From NCBI GenBank assembly GCA_003024985.2, contig PXIH01S0039995.1: a stretch of 10,600 nt of DNA; one strand, given 5' to 3'. Position 1 is the first letter of the stretch. Each line of letters opens with the position of its first letter. Under the pieces are notes generated by a model. It was not told the DNA's origin. It did no database searches and saw only the letters and a program-made list of their open reading frames with translations. The position numbers and the translations under genes are program-made. Shown in pieces: positions 1 to 8,600 of this stretch. This stretch comes from Euperipatoides rowelli (taxonomy: Eukaryota > Onychophora > Udeonychophora > Euonychophora > Peripatopsidae).

Positions 1-531
1 AAACATAGAAACCAGAGATGTTCTTCCAGGATTTATTTTGTAAACAGGAGAAGGCGTAGATGGTCAGTGTAGGTTAATAATGTCTAGTACACTTTAAGTT
101 ATTTACCCAAACATTGTAATGATTAGGGAACAACTCTATAGTTAGACCACTAAATCCACCATATTGAGCAGCATGGTATTAAACTGTCCACATGATAACT
201 CCTAATCAAACTCAATTTGTTATTTCCCAGATCAAAGTCTCTATTGAAAAATAAAATTTACCATCTTATATCAACATTAGAATATTAGAACCACGGTATA
301 TTATAATCAGTAAGGGGATTATTCAAATTAATGAGAATATATTTCAACATAGAAATTTTTTTTTTTTTTAAAAAAAAAAAGATCTTATTCCTATTTTCTA
401 TTTAATTGAACCAACTTACACTCCCCTCAAATACATTTAGTAAAGCTATAAATATAATATTTTTTTCATTATTTCACAGGATGCCCACTATGTTAGATCA
501 CATAAAAATGGGAATCACTATATTGAGATGC
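1..531. other. Intergenic AT-rich DNA, no gene seen
   Basis: I see no coding region, RNA gene or recognisable transposon here. The only distinctive feature is a homopolymer switch at about 356-380, where a run of 14 T is followed directly by 11 A, so it could fold on itself or be an old poly(A)/poly(T) junction. A pyrimidine-rich stretch ending TTTCACAGG near 470-480 resembles a 3' splice site. The frame after it holds only 27 codons before a stop and runs into the hairpin at 532-575, so I do not call an exon. Confidence 0.6.
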
Positions 532-575
532 ATTATTTCTGATTATAAATTTGAAAATTTATAATCAGAAATAAT
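532..575. repeat. Perfect 21-bp inverted repeat (hairpin) with 2-nt spacer
   Basis: Bases 532-552 and 555-575 are exact reverse complements, separated only by GA, so either strand can form a long AT-rich hairpin. The right arm ends where similarity to the LINE pseudogene begins, at about 577. This may be a foldback formed when the truncated LINE inserted, or a very short MITE-like palindrome. I see no target duplication that would decide between them. The loop is too short for a normal microRNA precursor. Confidence 0.85.
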
Positions 576-576
576 C

Positions 577-744
577 AACTGGATTCCAAGGGACAGTAAA
601 TGACCATGAAGGAAACCTAATGCCAGATGGGAGGATGAATTAAATTTTTTTGCCGGATATGGCTGGAAACGAATTGCTGAAGATAGAAATTAATGGATAA
701 ATCTTGGTGAGGTCTTCATCTAGCAGTGGATTGATATAGACTGA
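577..744 (+). pseudogene. 5'-truncated LINE (RTE-like) reverse-transcriptase polyprotein C-terminus, dead
   Basis: Read in the frame starting NWIPRDSK (codon TGG at 580), this stretch gives the characteristic tail of non-LTR retrotransposon endonuclease/reverse transcriptase proteins. Visible parts are NARWEDELNFF (from 619), AGYGWKRIAEDRN (652-690), WINLGEVFI (694-720) and QWIDID (724-741). Known family tails follow the pattern RWxDDLxxxAGxxWxRxAxDRxxWxxLGEAxxQQW, so the match is clear by eye. In-frame stops sit at 601, 607, 691 and 721. The two at 601 and 607 fit CGA-to-TGA decay of arginines, and the one at 721 replaces the first Q of the usual QQW. The reverse-transcriptase and endonuclease domains are absent, which is typical of a 5'-truncated insertion. 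The RTE assignment rests on the near-absent 3' UTR and the trinucleotide tail. A related non-LTR clade is possible. Confidence 0.78.
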
Positions 745-756
745 TGATGATGATGA
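742..756 (+). repeat. (TGA)5 tail of the LINE remnant
   Basis: Five TGA units begin at the expected stop codon of the LINE frame. RTE-type elements often have almost no 3' UTR and end in a short tandem repeat rather than poly(A), so I read this as the 3' terminus of the retrotransposon rather than an unrelated microsatellite. Confidence 0.7.
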
Positions 757-813
757 TATTTATCTTTATTTTATATTCTACTGTATAATCTTTCCTCTAT
801 GTTTCTAAACCAT

Positions 814-851
814 GTAAAGTTAAGATTTGATTGCCTAAATACCTAATCTGA
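814..851. repeat. 38-bp block whose reverse complement occurs in two separated pieces
   Basis: Bases 814-830 are the exact reverse complement of 1351-1367 (17 bp). The directly adjoining bases 831-851 are the exact reverse complement of 1579-1599 (21 bp). Exact matches of this length within 800 bp are unlikely by chance even in AT-rich DNA. The two halves are contiguous here but lie about 210 bp apart, in a non-colinear arrangement, on the right side. Confidence 0.8.
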
Positions 852-871
852 CAGTTTCAAAGTTATATTTT

Positions 872-912
872 AGTACCGGTACTGTAGTTCAAATGTTAAG
901 TAGGCCTACTTA
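872..912. repeat. Two adjacent perfect palindromes (12 bp and 16 bp)
   Basis: AGTACCGGTACT (872-883) and TAAGTAGGCCTACTTA (897-912) are both perfect palindromes, 13 bp apart. They are among the few GC-centred sites in this AT-rich stretch. They may be pieces of a dispersed repeat. I cannot assign a function. Confidence 0.7.
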
Positions 913-1350
913 TCTAGTATTTTTACTGGATAAATTTGCCTTCGAATTATTTAGACGAAAAAGTGTTAATAAAAATAATTTTTTTAATATTTTTTTTTTT
1001 TTACTTTAAAAGAACTAAATTGTAATTATTTTTATAATAATAATAAATACTTGAACAAAAATTTATAGATAAATATAGAACATCGTTAGCTTCCTGACCA
1101 AGAATAAACTGTATATTTACAAGAATAGTAACTCAAACATGGTAATCTAATATGATTCATAAAGTCCTCAACTGAAATGTCTTGAAAAAAAAAAAGTATG
1201 TTTTCCTAATAATTTGGAATGGGTTTTATATCCTCAAGTCTGAAGTCTCTGACAAATAAATATAAGATGGAGAATTCAACAAGAAATGATGAAAATATTT
1301 ATTAAATTTAAACATCTGCTGTTGAAGAGTTGTTTTTATAAAAACAAGTT

Positions 1351-1367
1351 TCAAATCTTAACTTTAC
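1351..1367. repeat. 17-bp inverted copy of 814-830
   Basis: This is an exact reverse complement of 814-830. It lies just upstream of the palindrome at 1379-1396. It is the displaced partner of the left half of the 814-851 block. Confidence 0.8.
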
Positions 1368-1378
1368 TTAAGATGTGT

Positions 1379-1396
1379 ATTTGACTTAAGTCAAAT
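1379..1396. repeat. 18-bp perfect palindrome
   Basis: ATTTGACTTAAGTCAAAT is perfectly self-complementary. It sits between the two inverted repeat arms at 831-851 and 1579-1599. No regulatory role can be claimed from sequence alone. Confidence 0.75.
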
Positions 1397-1509
1397 GACA
1401 TAACACAAAATCACAAAAATAAATACCGTCACCAAAGAGAAACAATTCTTAATAAAAGCTTGAAGCTAAAAATGAGTAGTTTGGACCACTTAGGGTAAAT
1501 ATTTTATGG

Positions 1510-1614
1510 GATTATTGATTTAGGTGACCGATGACAAAATAGGTAAATATAAATGGAACTAGGATTTGTAAATACTTATCAGATTAGGTATTTAGGCAAC
1601 CAATGATAAATAGA
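1510..1614. repeat. Diverged direct repeat pair (1510-1543 and 1582-1614) with the 21-bp inverted arm 1579-1599
   Basis: The two segments, 72 bp apart, align with shared blocks GATTA, ATTTAGG, ACC and ATGA. The differences are largely transitions (TTTAGGTGACCGATGAC versus TTTAGGCAACCAATGAT), about 21 matches in 30. The right copy includes the 21 bp that match 831-851 in reverse complement. There are therefore three members of one short repeat family: one inverted at 814-851 and two direct here. Confidence 0.6.
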
Positions 1615-1807
1615 TAATTTGCATTATTCTTAATTAATTAAATTGCTATTTAAAGTTTTAAATACCAATATTCACACTTAACACACCCCGACCAACCAAA
1701 ATTCGTTCTAATTTACCTTAAATTTTATTGATAAAAAATACATTTTTTTATTGTAGTTTTTGTTTAAATTTAATCTTGTTACATTAACTAAAATTAATTT
1801 TTTATTG

Positions 1808-2239
1808 CTAGGGTTCCCAAGCTTTTTGTACCATAGAGCACATTCTAAAATACCAGTAGGTCGGAGGGCACCATCTATATTTTACATAATGACAAAAATA
1901 TATGCACAAATGTTAAAAACGTAATAGAATCTGGATTGTATCGCCTGTATTTAGACAATTCTCTAACTATTCTCCCCATTACTCAATTCGGCCGTCTGCG
2001 TGAATTGCACTCAAGTTCGTTCACGTTAACTTGGCACAAAAGGTGGAATTAAATAGTTTCATTTATAAGAAAACAACTGCTTAAATTGGTTGCCTAACCA
2101 ATCACAATCTAAACCAATGGGATCCGGGCACTGCCAAGTTAATGCGGACAAGCTTTTATTTCGTGGTGGCACATCGGCGGGCACACACAATTTGGTCAAC
2201 AAGCGCCACGGTGCCCACAGGCATAGGGTGGAACCCCTG
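1808..2239. mobile_element. Non-autonomous hAT-type DNA transposon (hAT-1), 432 bp
   Basis: The left end reads CTAGGGTTCC and the right end, reverse-complemented, reads CAGGGGTTCC (8/10 match). CAGGGGTTCC-like termini are typical of hAT superfamily elements. The flanks 1800-1807 (TTTTATTG) and 2240-2247 (GTCTATTG) match at 6 of 8 positions, consistent with the 8-bp target duplication that hAT transposases make. The interior is more GC-rich than the surroundings. It holds an 11-bp internal inverted repeat (2026-2036 and 2132-2142) and a small 7-bp-arm hairpin (2085-2102). At 432 bp it cannot encode a transposase and I see no remnant of one, so it would have been moved in trans. The imperfect ends and flanks suggest an old insertion. 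Short reading frames overlapping it are not genes. Confidence 0.65.
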
Positions 2240-2247
2240 GTCTATTG

Positions 2248-2286
2248 TATTCAAGTGCTGTATATTGAAATTTCCTTGATGATACG
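2248..2286. other. Spacer between two hAT insertions
   Basis: This 39-bp host segment lies between the right target duplication of the first hAT element (GTCTATTG, 2240-2247) and the identical left target duplication of the second (2287-2294). I see nothing else in it. Confidence 0.5.
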
Positions 2287-2310
2287 GTCTATTGCAGAGA
2301 TTATCAAACT

Positions 2311-2374
2311 GTGGTACATGTACCACTAGTGGTACATGTACCATTAGTGGTACATGTACCACTAGTAGTACATA
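2311..2374. repeat. 18-bp palindromic minisatellite, about 3.5 copies
   Basis: Units at 2311-2328, 2329-2346 and 2347-2364 read GTGGTACATGTACCACTA with a single C-to-T change in the middle copy, followed by a decayed partial unit. GTGGTACATGTACCAC within each unit is a perfect 16-bp palindrome, and a further GTGGTACA lies at 2387-2394. Because 18 is a multiple of three, the repeat stays open in several frames and gives spurious VVHVPL-type peptides on both strands. It lies immediately inside the left inverted end of the second hAT element. Confidence 0.9.
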
Positions 2375-2672
2375 ATGTTATTTCCGGTGGTACACAGAGA
2401 TTTAACAAAAAAGACATACAGGTATCTAGCGCATTACAAATCAGTAATTTCTCTTTCTATAAAATGCATTATTTGCATTTGGATATCAATAGGTCTATGT
2501 CCATAACAATTAATCATTGTAGAGTTAGCTATGGTGTACTTAATACATTTGATATTAGATTTTAAATTTTTAAATGAATGACATGTTTGTGAGTGTATAA
2601 GATGAAAACAGACATTAAGTAAAAGTAAATAATTGCTTAAGTACAATAATATAATAAAACTAAGACTTTTTG

Positions 2673-3097
2673 GTCGAGGCATTGTGGTCCAGTGGATAGA
2701 AAGCTGGATTCACCGTGTGCTTAAACATGTAGATCTTGCGGACAGGCTTAATCCTCAAGAGTGCCAGTACCACTCTTTTTGTTCCAGACTCGGGTGCCAG
2801 GGAGGGTTTTTTCCTGCACAATCTAGACCGTTTAGGTCTTTGTCTGTAGGAATTGAGTCTACCGATCTCTGAGTCTCAATATGGTAAAGCCGGAGCTGGG
2901 AATCAGGTGCTTAATAAGAAAAATTCTCTAATTGATTATAGTTTATCAAGACAAGATTGATGAAGAAACGTTGATTGTGTTTCGGAGGTAGAAAATTGAA
3001 AATCCTGAATTTATATATGTCACCTAGTAAATATTGTAAATAAATGATTTAACATTCCCCCCTGTTAGGGGGAAACCCAANAATTAAAAAAAAAAAA
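2673..3097 (+). mobile_element. tRNA-related SINE with 17-bp target-site duplication and poly(A) tail
   Basis: Bases 2656-2672 (AAAACTAAGACTTTTTG) recur at 3098-3114 with one C/T difference, a clear target-site duplication. The sequence between begins with a tRNA-like head: TGGTCCAGTGG at 2685-2695 matches the pol III A box (TRGYNNARNGG). A weaker B-box-like GTTCCAGACTC lies at 2781-2791, farther away than in a normal tRNA. The body is GC-richer than its surroundings. The 3' part contains AATAAA (about 3040), a C6/G5 hairpin (3057-3072) and a terminal A-run from 3086. A single N at 3081 lies beside the tail. Length, head, tail and duplication together define a SINE, mobilised in trans by a LINE. 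I do not recognise the family. Confidence 0.75.
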
Positions 3098-3276
3098 AAA
3101 ACTAAGATTTTTTGATTAGATTGTTTATTTTATTCTTCCTGTCCACAGACCATAAATGCACAATCTTAACTGCACAAAGTCTGTATTACTAAATAAGTAC
3201 ATAGTTGTCCATGAATCTTTAGAAGTTTATTTAAGTAGCACAACACTCCAAAAGTTTGATAACCCCTGGTCTATTC

Positions 3277-4350
3277 TTAAAATCATTATCCGATTAGTAA
3301 AAATCATATAAAAAAACATGATAGGCATAAACGATAAGTTTGTGGCCAAACATCAGTAATGTTGTATAAAGTTTTAATACAATTTTAATATACTTTTCAC
3401 ATGAAGTCCATTGAGTCAATATTTAATTTTATCATCGTGTTTTCTCGTCTTTAATGTCAACATCTGGCGTTAGTGTTGAATAGTATTTTTTCTCAACATA
3501 ACCTCACAGGAAAATATCTAAAGACGTTATGTTCATTTGTGGAGACTCATACATCATGTCTCATTAAACTTTGCATACCAAGGTATTATGCTTTTTGGTA
3601 ATAAGATGGCATCCATACCCTCTTCTGAAGTTACACTGAACAGTGGGTTCGGCGGTTTGGTCTCAGAAATCAAAAGTCACATTGATCCCTTCCCTGCCTT
3701 AAATCCATTTTTGATTCTGAACTATCAGTGCCACCTATTATTACCCTGTGTGCACTTATTAAGAAACAATATAAACTTTTAAGAGTTTACACACATTTTG
3801 CCAAAAATTATTTCTGCTACATACTTTTTTAAATAATTTTTTATAATAAAGGAAGTGGCATTGTCATGGGAAAAAAAGGGGGGGGGGGGAGTGCAAGGGT
3901 GGTGACCTCATCCCTTCCCAGCCAGCACTTCATATTTCTATTTGGATATGTGTCCCACAAACTACACTAAATTTTAGTCACTATCATCTAGCTTTTTCTT
4001 TTATGGAAGACATTGTATTTTTCTTATAAATCATACTCAGAATGCAAAAAGTTTAGTAAATATAGATTGTCGAAGAACCAATAAATAATAAGCTTTATTA
4101 GAATATAATGTTAGGTCTTAGGTGCCTGCTAAAATTTTCCATCGTGGCTCCCCCTATATCCAATAATTGATAATTTGATTTTAATACTTTTTTTCTTCTT
4201 CTTATAAAATAGCTTCTTTTTTATTAAATAGACACAAAAAAGTACCAACTCCCCAGGATTTTCCCACCGTACCATTTAAGATCATGTCGCCCACTTGGTC
4301 AGCTGACTGCCGTAGTGACTGCACTTCACTCTGCCTTCTAATGTTATTTC
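3277..4350. other. Non-coding region, nothing recognisable
   Basis: I see no gene or identifiable element. An 81-codon open frame at 3537-3782 starts at TTG, has no recognisable domain and no supporting context, so I treat it as chance. The only oddity is a purine tract at about 3868-3891 (GGG, seven A, then twelve G). It may adopt unusual structure and is a likely spot for sequencing error. Confidence 0.55.
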
Positions 4351-4382
4351 CATCTAAATCCCAGCCATACAGGATTTAGATG
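4351..4382. repeat. 11-bp perfect inverted repeat, 10-nt loop
   Basis: CATCTAAATCC (4351-4361) and GGATTTAGATG (4372-4382) form a small stem-loop. No T-run terminator follows directly and no gene is adjacent, so I assign no function. Confidence 0.65.
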
Positions 4383-5180
4383 ATGAAGAGTTAAAACTGG
4401 AAAACGTTAATATTTTTTTTTTTACAATAAGAACATAATAGCTAACAAATTTCAGCGTAATCTAATCGATATATAATAACATATAATCATAATATTTTGT
4501 TTAAATGAGAAGAACAGTATATAATCAGATATTTAAACCCAAACTAATGAAAAAAAAAAATTGACATCTATAATATATTCTGTCATTTTAGATATTTTTT
4601 TCCCCATCATTTTCTGCACTTTATATATTTTTTTATGACTTCAGGCTAGACACACTTTTTTTACACAATACAGCTCATTGCAGATTAAAGATAAAAAAAA
4701 ATTACACAAATACAAGAACATTTCTTTTTCAATTAAATTGAATTTTCAGTCAGTCTTAGCAAGCTCCGGTTTAGCAGAGTTATCATCAATTTCGGAAAGA
4801 AAAACATTATTGTTTCACACTTTTAAACCAAACAATTTTGCTCTTCTTCTTCTTATTTTTATTATCATCATTATTCTTAATTATTATATTAACGGGTTGT
4901 TGTTATCATTATTGTTAATCTTCTTTTTCACTATCATTATCGTTTCATAACGTTTTAATTCAATGGTGTAAATTTTTTCTCAAAAACTCGTACAATATTT
5001 TTTAAATTTTTATTTCTATTAGCAATTTAATCATTTACATAGTTTTTTTTATTGATATATATTTTTTAATAATCTATATTTTATATTAATCCTTTCACAC
5101 CACACTAAAGTCCAAATCAAATCCTTCTTTTCATTGTCTATGAATCACACACTCATCTCAGGTGTTAGATACATGTTGGC
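4383..5180. other. Low-complexity T/A-rich non-coding stretch before the satellite
   Basis: The region is made of T-runs, A-runs and degenerate TTC/TTA/ATT-type simple sequence, most marked at about 4838-4935. A 90-codon open frame at 4678-4950 is a product of that composition: its second half is almost entirely I, L, F, N and Y. Positions 5100-5180 may contain a badly decayed satellite monomer, with fragments resembling AGTCCAAA and CTCATCT, but I cannot establish this by eye. Confidence 0.55.
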
Positions 5181-5606
5181 AATATAAATCCTGTAATAGC
5201 TGTATTGAAAATACTTTCAAAGACCTAAGAGGAAAAAATATAATTTTCCATGACTATAAATCAGATATAATTACGTCATCTTTCACAATGAGACTTTCAC
5301 TCAATAATGTGTTTTATATAAATCCTGTAAGAGCTGTTATTCAAAATACTTTCAGAGTCCAAAGAGGAAAAAATATAATTTTCCATGACTAGTAATCAGA
5401 TAATTACCACATTTGTCACAAACAGACTTTGATTGAACAGTGTTTTTTTATATAAATCCTGTAAAAGCTGCCATTGAAAATACTTTCAGATTTCAAAGAG
5501 GAAAAATTATATTTTCATGACTATAAATCCAAAAATCACCTCATCTGTAACAGACTTCCACTAAAAGTGCATTTTATACAGTATATAAATCCCGTAAGAG
5601 CTAGCT
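5181..5606 (-). repeat. Satellite array, inverted-orientation block (about 3 monomers)
   Basis: The reverse complement of the roughly 132-bp monomer is repeated here. The anchor TATAAATCCTGTAA recurs with its CCT at about 5190, 5324 and 5458, and as CCC at 5591, a period of 133-134 bp. The first two copies are unusually alike: 5227-5256 and 5362-5391 are identical over 30 bp. Most forward copies differ from one another far more, so these two may be a more recent duplication. An open frame of 76 codons (5162-5392) is a by-product of the repeat period being near a multiple of three. Confidence 0.88.
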
Positions 5607-5639
5607 GTTTTCAATAAAAGCTCTTAGAGGATTTATATA
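5582..5639. repeat. Orientation-switch junction of the satellite
   Basis: Bases 5582-5602 and 5619-5639 are inverted copies of the same monomer segment (19 of 21 match). The inverted block runs up to GAGCTAGCT (to about 5606) and the forward block begins at GTTTTCAAT (about 5607). The two orientations therefore meet within a few bases, at corresponding positions of the monomer. Similarity continues outward on both sides, with a 5-nt insertion on the left, so the junction can form a long imperfect hairpin. Confidence 0.85.
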
Positions 5640-8600
5640 AAATGCACTATTGAATGAAGGTGTGTTCATAAAATTTGAAGAGATTAACAGATTTATAGAG
5701 GAAAATTTATAACTTTTACTCTTGGGTCTCTGAAATTATTTTATATGCCAGCTATTATAGGATTTATATAAATGAACCATTATGTGAGAGCTTGTTTGCA
5801 AAAATTAAATTATTATCTGATTTATAGTCATGAAAAAATATAATTTTTCTCTTAGATGCAGACATTATTTTACCAGATTTATATAAAATGCAAAATTGAT
5901 TGAAATTCTGCTTGTGACAGATGAGCCTGGAAAATTATAATTTTTCTTCATTGGTCTCTTAGAATATTTTCAATGACAGCCCTTACAGGATTTATATAAA
6001 ATGTGCTATTGGATGAAAGTGTGTCAATGTCAGATCAAAGGATGATCTGAATTATAGAGAAGAATTTATAATTTTTCCTCTTTGAATTCAGAAATTCTTG
6101 TAATTGCCAGCTTTTACAGGATTTATATAAAGTACATAATTGGGTGAAAGCAAGTTTGTGAATGATGAATGGGTTATCTGATTTATAGACATGGAAAATT
6201 TAATTTTTCTTCTTTGGACTCTTGCAGCATTTTCATTGCATGGTCTTACAGGATTTATATAAAGTGCACCAGTGTGTTAAAGTTTATTTGTGAAAGATAA
6301 AAAAATATCTGATTTATAGTCATGGAAAATTAAAAGTTGGTATCTGAACATATGTTCAATACCAGATATTACAGGAATTATATAAAATGCACTATTAAGT
6401 GGATGTGTGTTTGTGACAGATGAAGTGATTTTCTGATTTTTACTTATGATTTTTTTTTTTACTTTAATTTCTTTGAAAATGTTTTCAATTCCAGCTCTTA
6501 CATGATTTAAAAAAATCCCTTGTTGAGTGAAAGACCATTTGTGCATGGTGAAATGATTATCAGCTAATAGTCAAGTATTTTTTTTCCTTTTTGGAATATT
6601 GCTCTTACAATACCTGTTTGTGACAGATGATGACATTGACTGATTTATTGACATGGTAAATTATAATTTTCTTCTTTGGATTCTGAAAGTATTTTAATTG
6701 ACTGCTCTTACAGGATTAATATAAAAAGAACTATTTAGCAAAGGCATGTTTGGAGAAGATAAAGGGATTATCTTATTTATAGTCATGTAAAATATACTGT
6801 ATTTTTTTCTCTTTGGTCTATGAAAGTTTTTTCAATGCCAGCAATAATAGAATTTATATAAATTCACTATTGAGAGAAAGACTGTTTGTGACCGGTGAGT
6901 TACTTAACTGATTTATATTCATGGACAATTATTACTTTTCCACTTTGGTCTCTGAAAGTATTTCCAATGCCAGCTCTTACAGACTATATAAAATATACAA
7001 TGGAGTGAAAGGCTGTTTGAGAAAGATGGAGTGATTTTCTGATTTATAGTCTTGGAAAATAATGATTTTCTTCTTTATACTCTGACAGTATTTTCAATGT
7101 TAGATCTAACAGGATTTATATAAAATGTGCTATCGAGAGAGAAGTGTGTCTGTGACAGATCAAGAGATTATATGATTTATAGAGGGGAATTTACAAGTTT
7201 TGCTCATTTATCTCAAAGTATATCCAATGTCAGCTGTAACAGGTTTTATGTAAAATGCACTAGTGAGGGAATGGCTGTTTGTGAAAGATGAAGTGATTAT
7301 CAGATATATTGTCATTGAAAATTATAATTTTTCTCTTTAGTCTTTAAAAGTATTTTCAATTCCAGGTCTTATATGATTTTTATAAATGCATATTGAAGGA
7401 AGGCATGTTTGTGAAAAATGAATGGATTATCTGATTTATAGACATAGAAAAGTTTAATTTTCTTCTTTGAACTCTTGGAGGTATTTTCATTGGCAGATCT
7501 TATAGAATTAATATAAAAATGTACCATTGAGTGACAGCCTGTTTGTGAAAGATGAAATGATTGTCTGCCTGATAATCATAGAAAATTATAATTTGGTAAA
7601 TGAAAATATTTTTAATACTAGATCTTACAGGATTTATATAAAGAGCACCATTAGGTGAATGTGTTTTTGTAATAGATGAAATTATTATCTGATTTATAGT
7701 CATGGAAAATTTTAATTTTTCCTCTTTGGTCTATAAAATGTTTTCATTGCTTGCTATTACAGGATTTATAAAAAAAATGCATTATTGAATTAAAGCCTGT
7801 TTGTGATTGATGGAAATATTACTTGATTATAGTAATGTCATATTATGTTTCTTCCTCTTTGAACTATCAAAGTATTTGCAATGCCAACTCTTATAATATT
7901 TTTATAAAAAGCTCTTTTTAATGAAATCCTGTTTGTTACAGATGATAGGATTCTCTTATTAATCACCATGAAATATTATTATTGTTCCTCTTTAAAATTT
8001 AAAGTATTTTTTATAGCACTATTGAGTGAAAGTGTGTTTGTGAAAGATAAAAATGATTATTTGATTTATAGTCATGGAAAATTATCATTTTTCCTCTTAT
8101 GTCTATGAAAGTAAAATCAAAGCCAACTTTTACAGGATTTATACAAAATACACTAGTGAGTGAAAGCATGATTATGAAAGATGAAGAGATTTTCTGATTT
8201 ATAGTTTTTGGAAATTATATTTTTCTTCTTTGGATTCTGTAAGTATTTTAATGAAAGCTATTACAGGATTTATAAAAAATGCACCATAGTGAAAGTTTGT
8301 GAAAGATGAAAGGATTATCTGATTTATAATCATAGAAAATTTATAATTATTTCTCTTTGGTCTCTGAAAATATTTTCAATGCCAGGTATAAAAGGGTTCA
8401 TATAAAATTCACTTTTGAGTGAATTACTGTTTGTGTGTCAGATGACATACAGTAATTATCTGATTTATAGCCAAGGGAAATTATAATTTTCCTCTTTAAT
8501 TTTTAAAGTTTTATCAATGCCAGCTCTTACAGGATTTATATAAAATGCACAATTAATTGAAAGTTTGTTTGTGACAGTTGAGATGATTATTTGATTTATT

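Larger units (their letters stand above)
757..1807. other. Non-coding AT-rich region with scattered short repeats
   Basis: I found no credible gene here. The stretch is rich in A/T homopolymers, for example the T-rich runs at about 980-1002 and the A-run at about 1185-1195. It contains the inverted and direct short repeats listed separately: 814-851, 1351-1367, 1510-1543 and 1579-1614, plus palindromes at 872-883, 897-912 and 1379-1396. The palindromes and the 1351-1367 and 1510-1543 repeats all lie between the 831-851 and 1579-1599 arms. A worn-out non-autonomous DNA element could therefore occupy about 814-1614, but I could not find a target-site duplication. Confidence 0.5.
2295..3268. mobile_element. 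Second non-autonomous hAT-type transposon (hAT-2), interrupted by a SINE
   Basis: The left end CAGAGATTATCAAACT (2295-2310) matches the reverse complement of the right end, CAGGGGTTATCAAACT (3253-3268), at 14 of 16 positions. The flanks are GTCTATTG (2287-2294) and GTCTATTC (3269-3276), an 8-bp duplication with one mismatch. Inverted ends of this type plus an 8-bp duplication are the hAT signature. Removing the SINE and one copy of its target duplication (442 bp) leaves an element of about 532 bp, again too short for a transposase and so non-autonomous. Its left subterminal region is a run of 18-bp palindromic repeats (2311-2374). Short repeats in this position are the kind of site that hAT transposases bind, though that role is inferred here. 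The stretch 2375-2655 inside it shows no coding potential. Confidence 0.72.

Noticed and set aside
470-564. Splice acceptor followed by a short exon starting ATGCCCACT
   Set aside because: The frame is only 27 codons, ends inside the hairpin, and shows no recognisable protein or donor site.
831-1599. Complete DNA transposon bounded by the 21-bp inverted repeat
   Set aside because: No direct target duplication was found at any plausible boundary, and the neighbouring 17-bp match lies inside rather than at the end, so I list the repeats but not an element.
2673-2800. Functional tRNA gene
   Set aside because: Only the A box is good. The B-box-like element is too far away, no cloverleaf with acceptor pairing could be drawn, and the target duplication defines a longer retroposed unit.
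2090-2872. Several open frames of 68-84 codons on both strands
   Set aside because: They lie across the hAT ends, the 18-bp minisatellite and the SINE. The VVHVPL-like peptides come from the minisatellite, and one frame is the translated SINE. No domain or gene context supports them.
3537-3782. 81-codon open frame
   Set aside because: It has a TTG start, no recognisable domain and no neighbouring exon signals that I could join to it. Chance is the simplest reading.
4678-4950. 90-codon frame with a very hydrophobic C-terminal half, resembling a membrane protein
   Set aside because: The hydrophobic stretch is the translation of T/A-rich simple sequence (TTC, TTA and ATT runs), not a credible membrane segment.
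5162-5392. Peptide word NPVRA resembling a motif of bacterial Y1/REP-type transposases
   Set aside because: It is five residues in a satellite frame, with no HUH motif or catalytic tyrosine context, and the same word arises from the repeat on both sides of the array.
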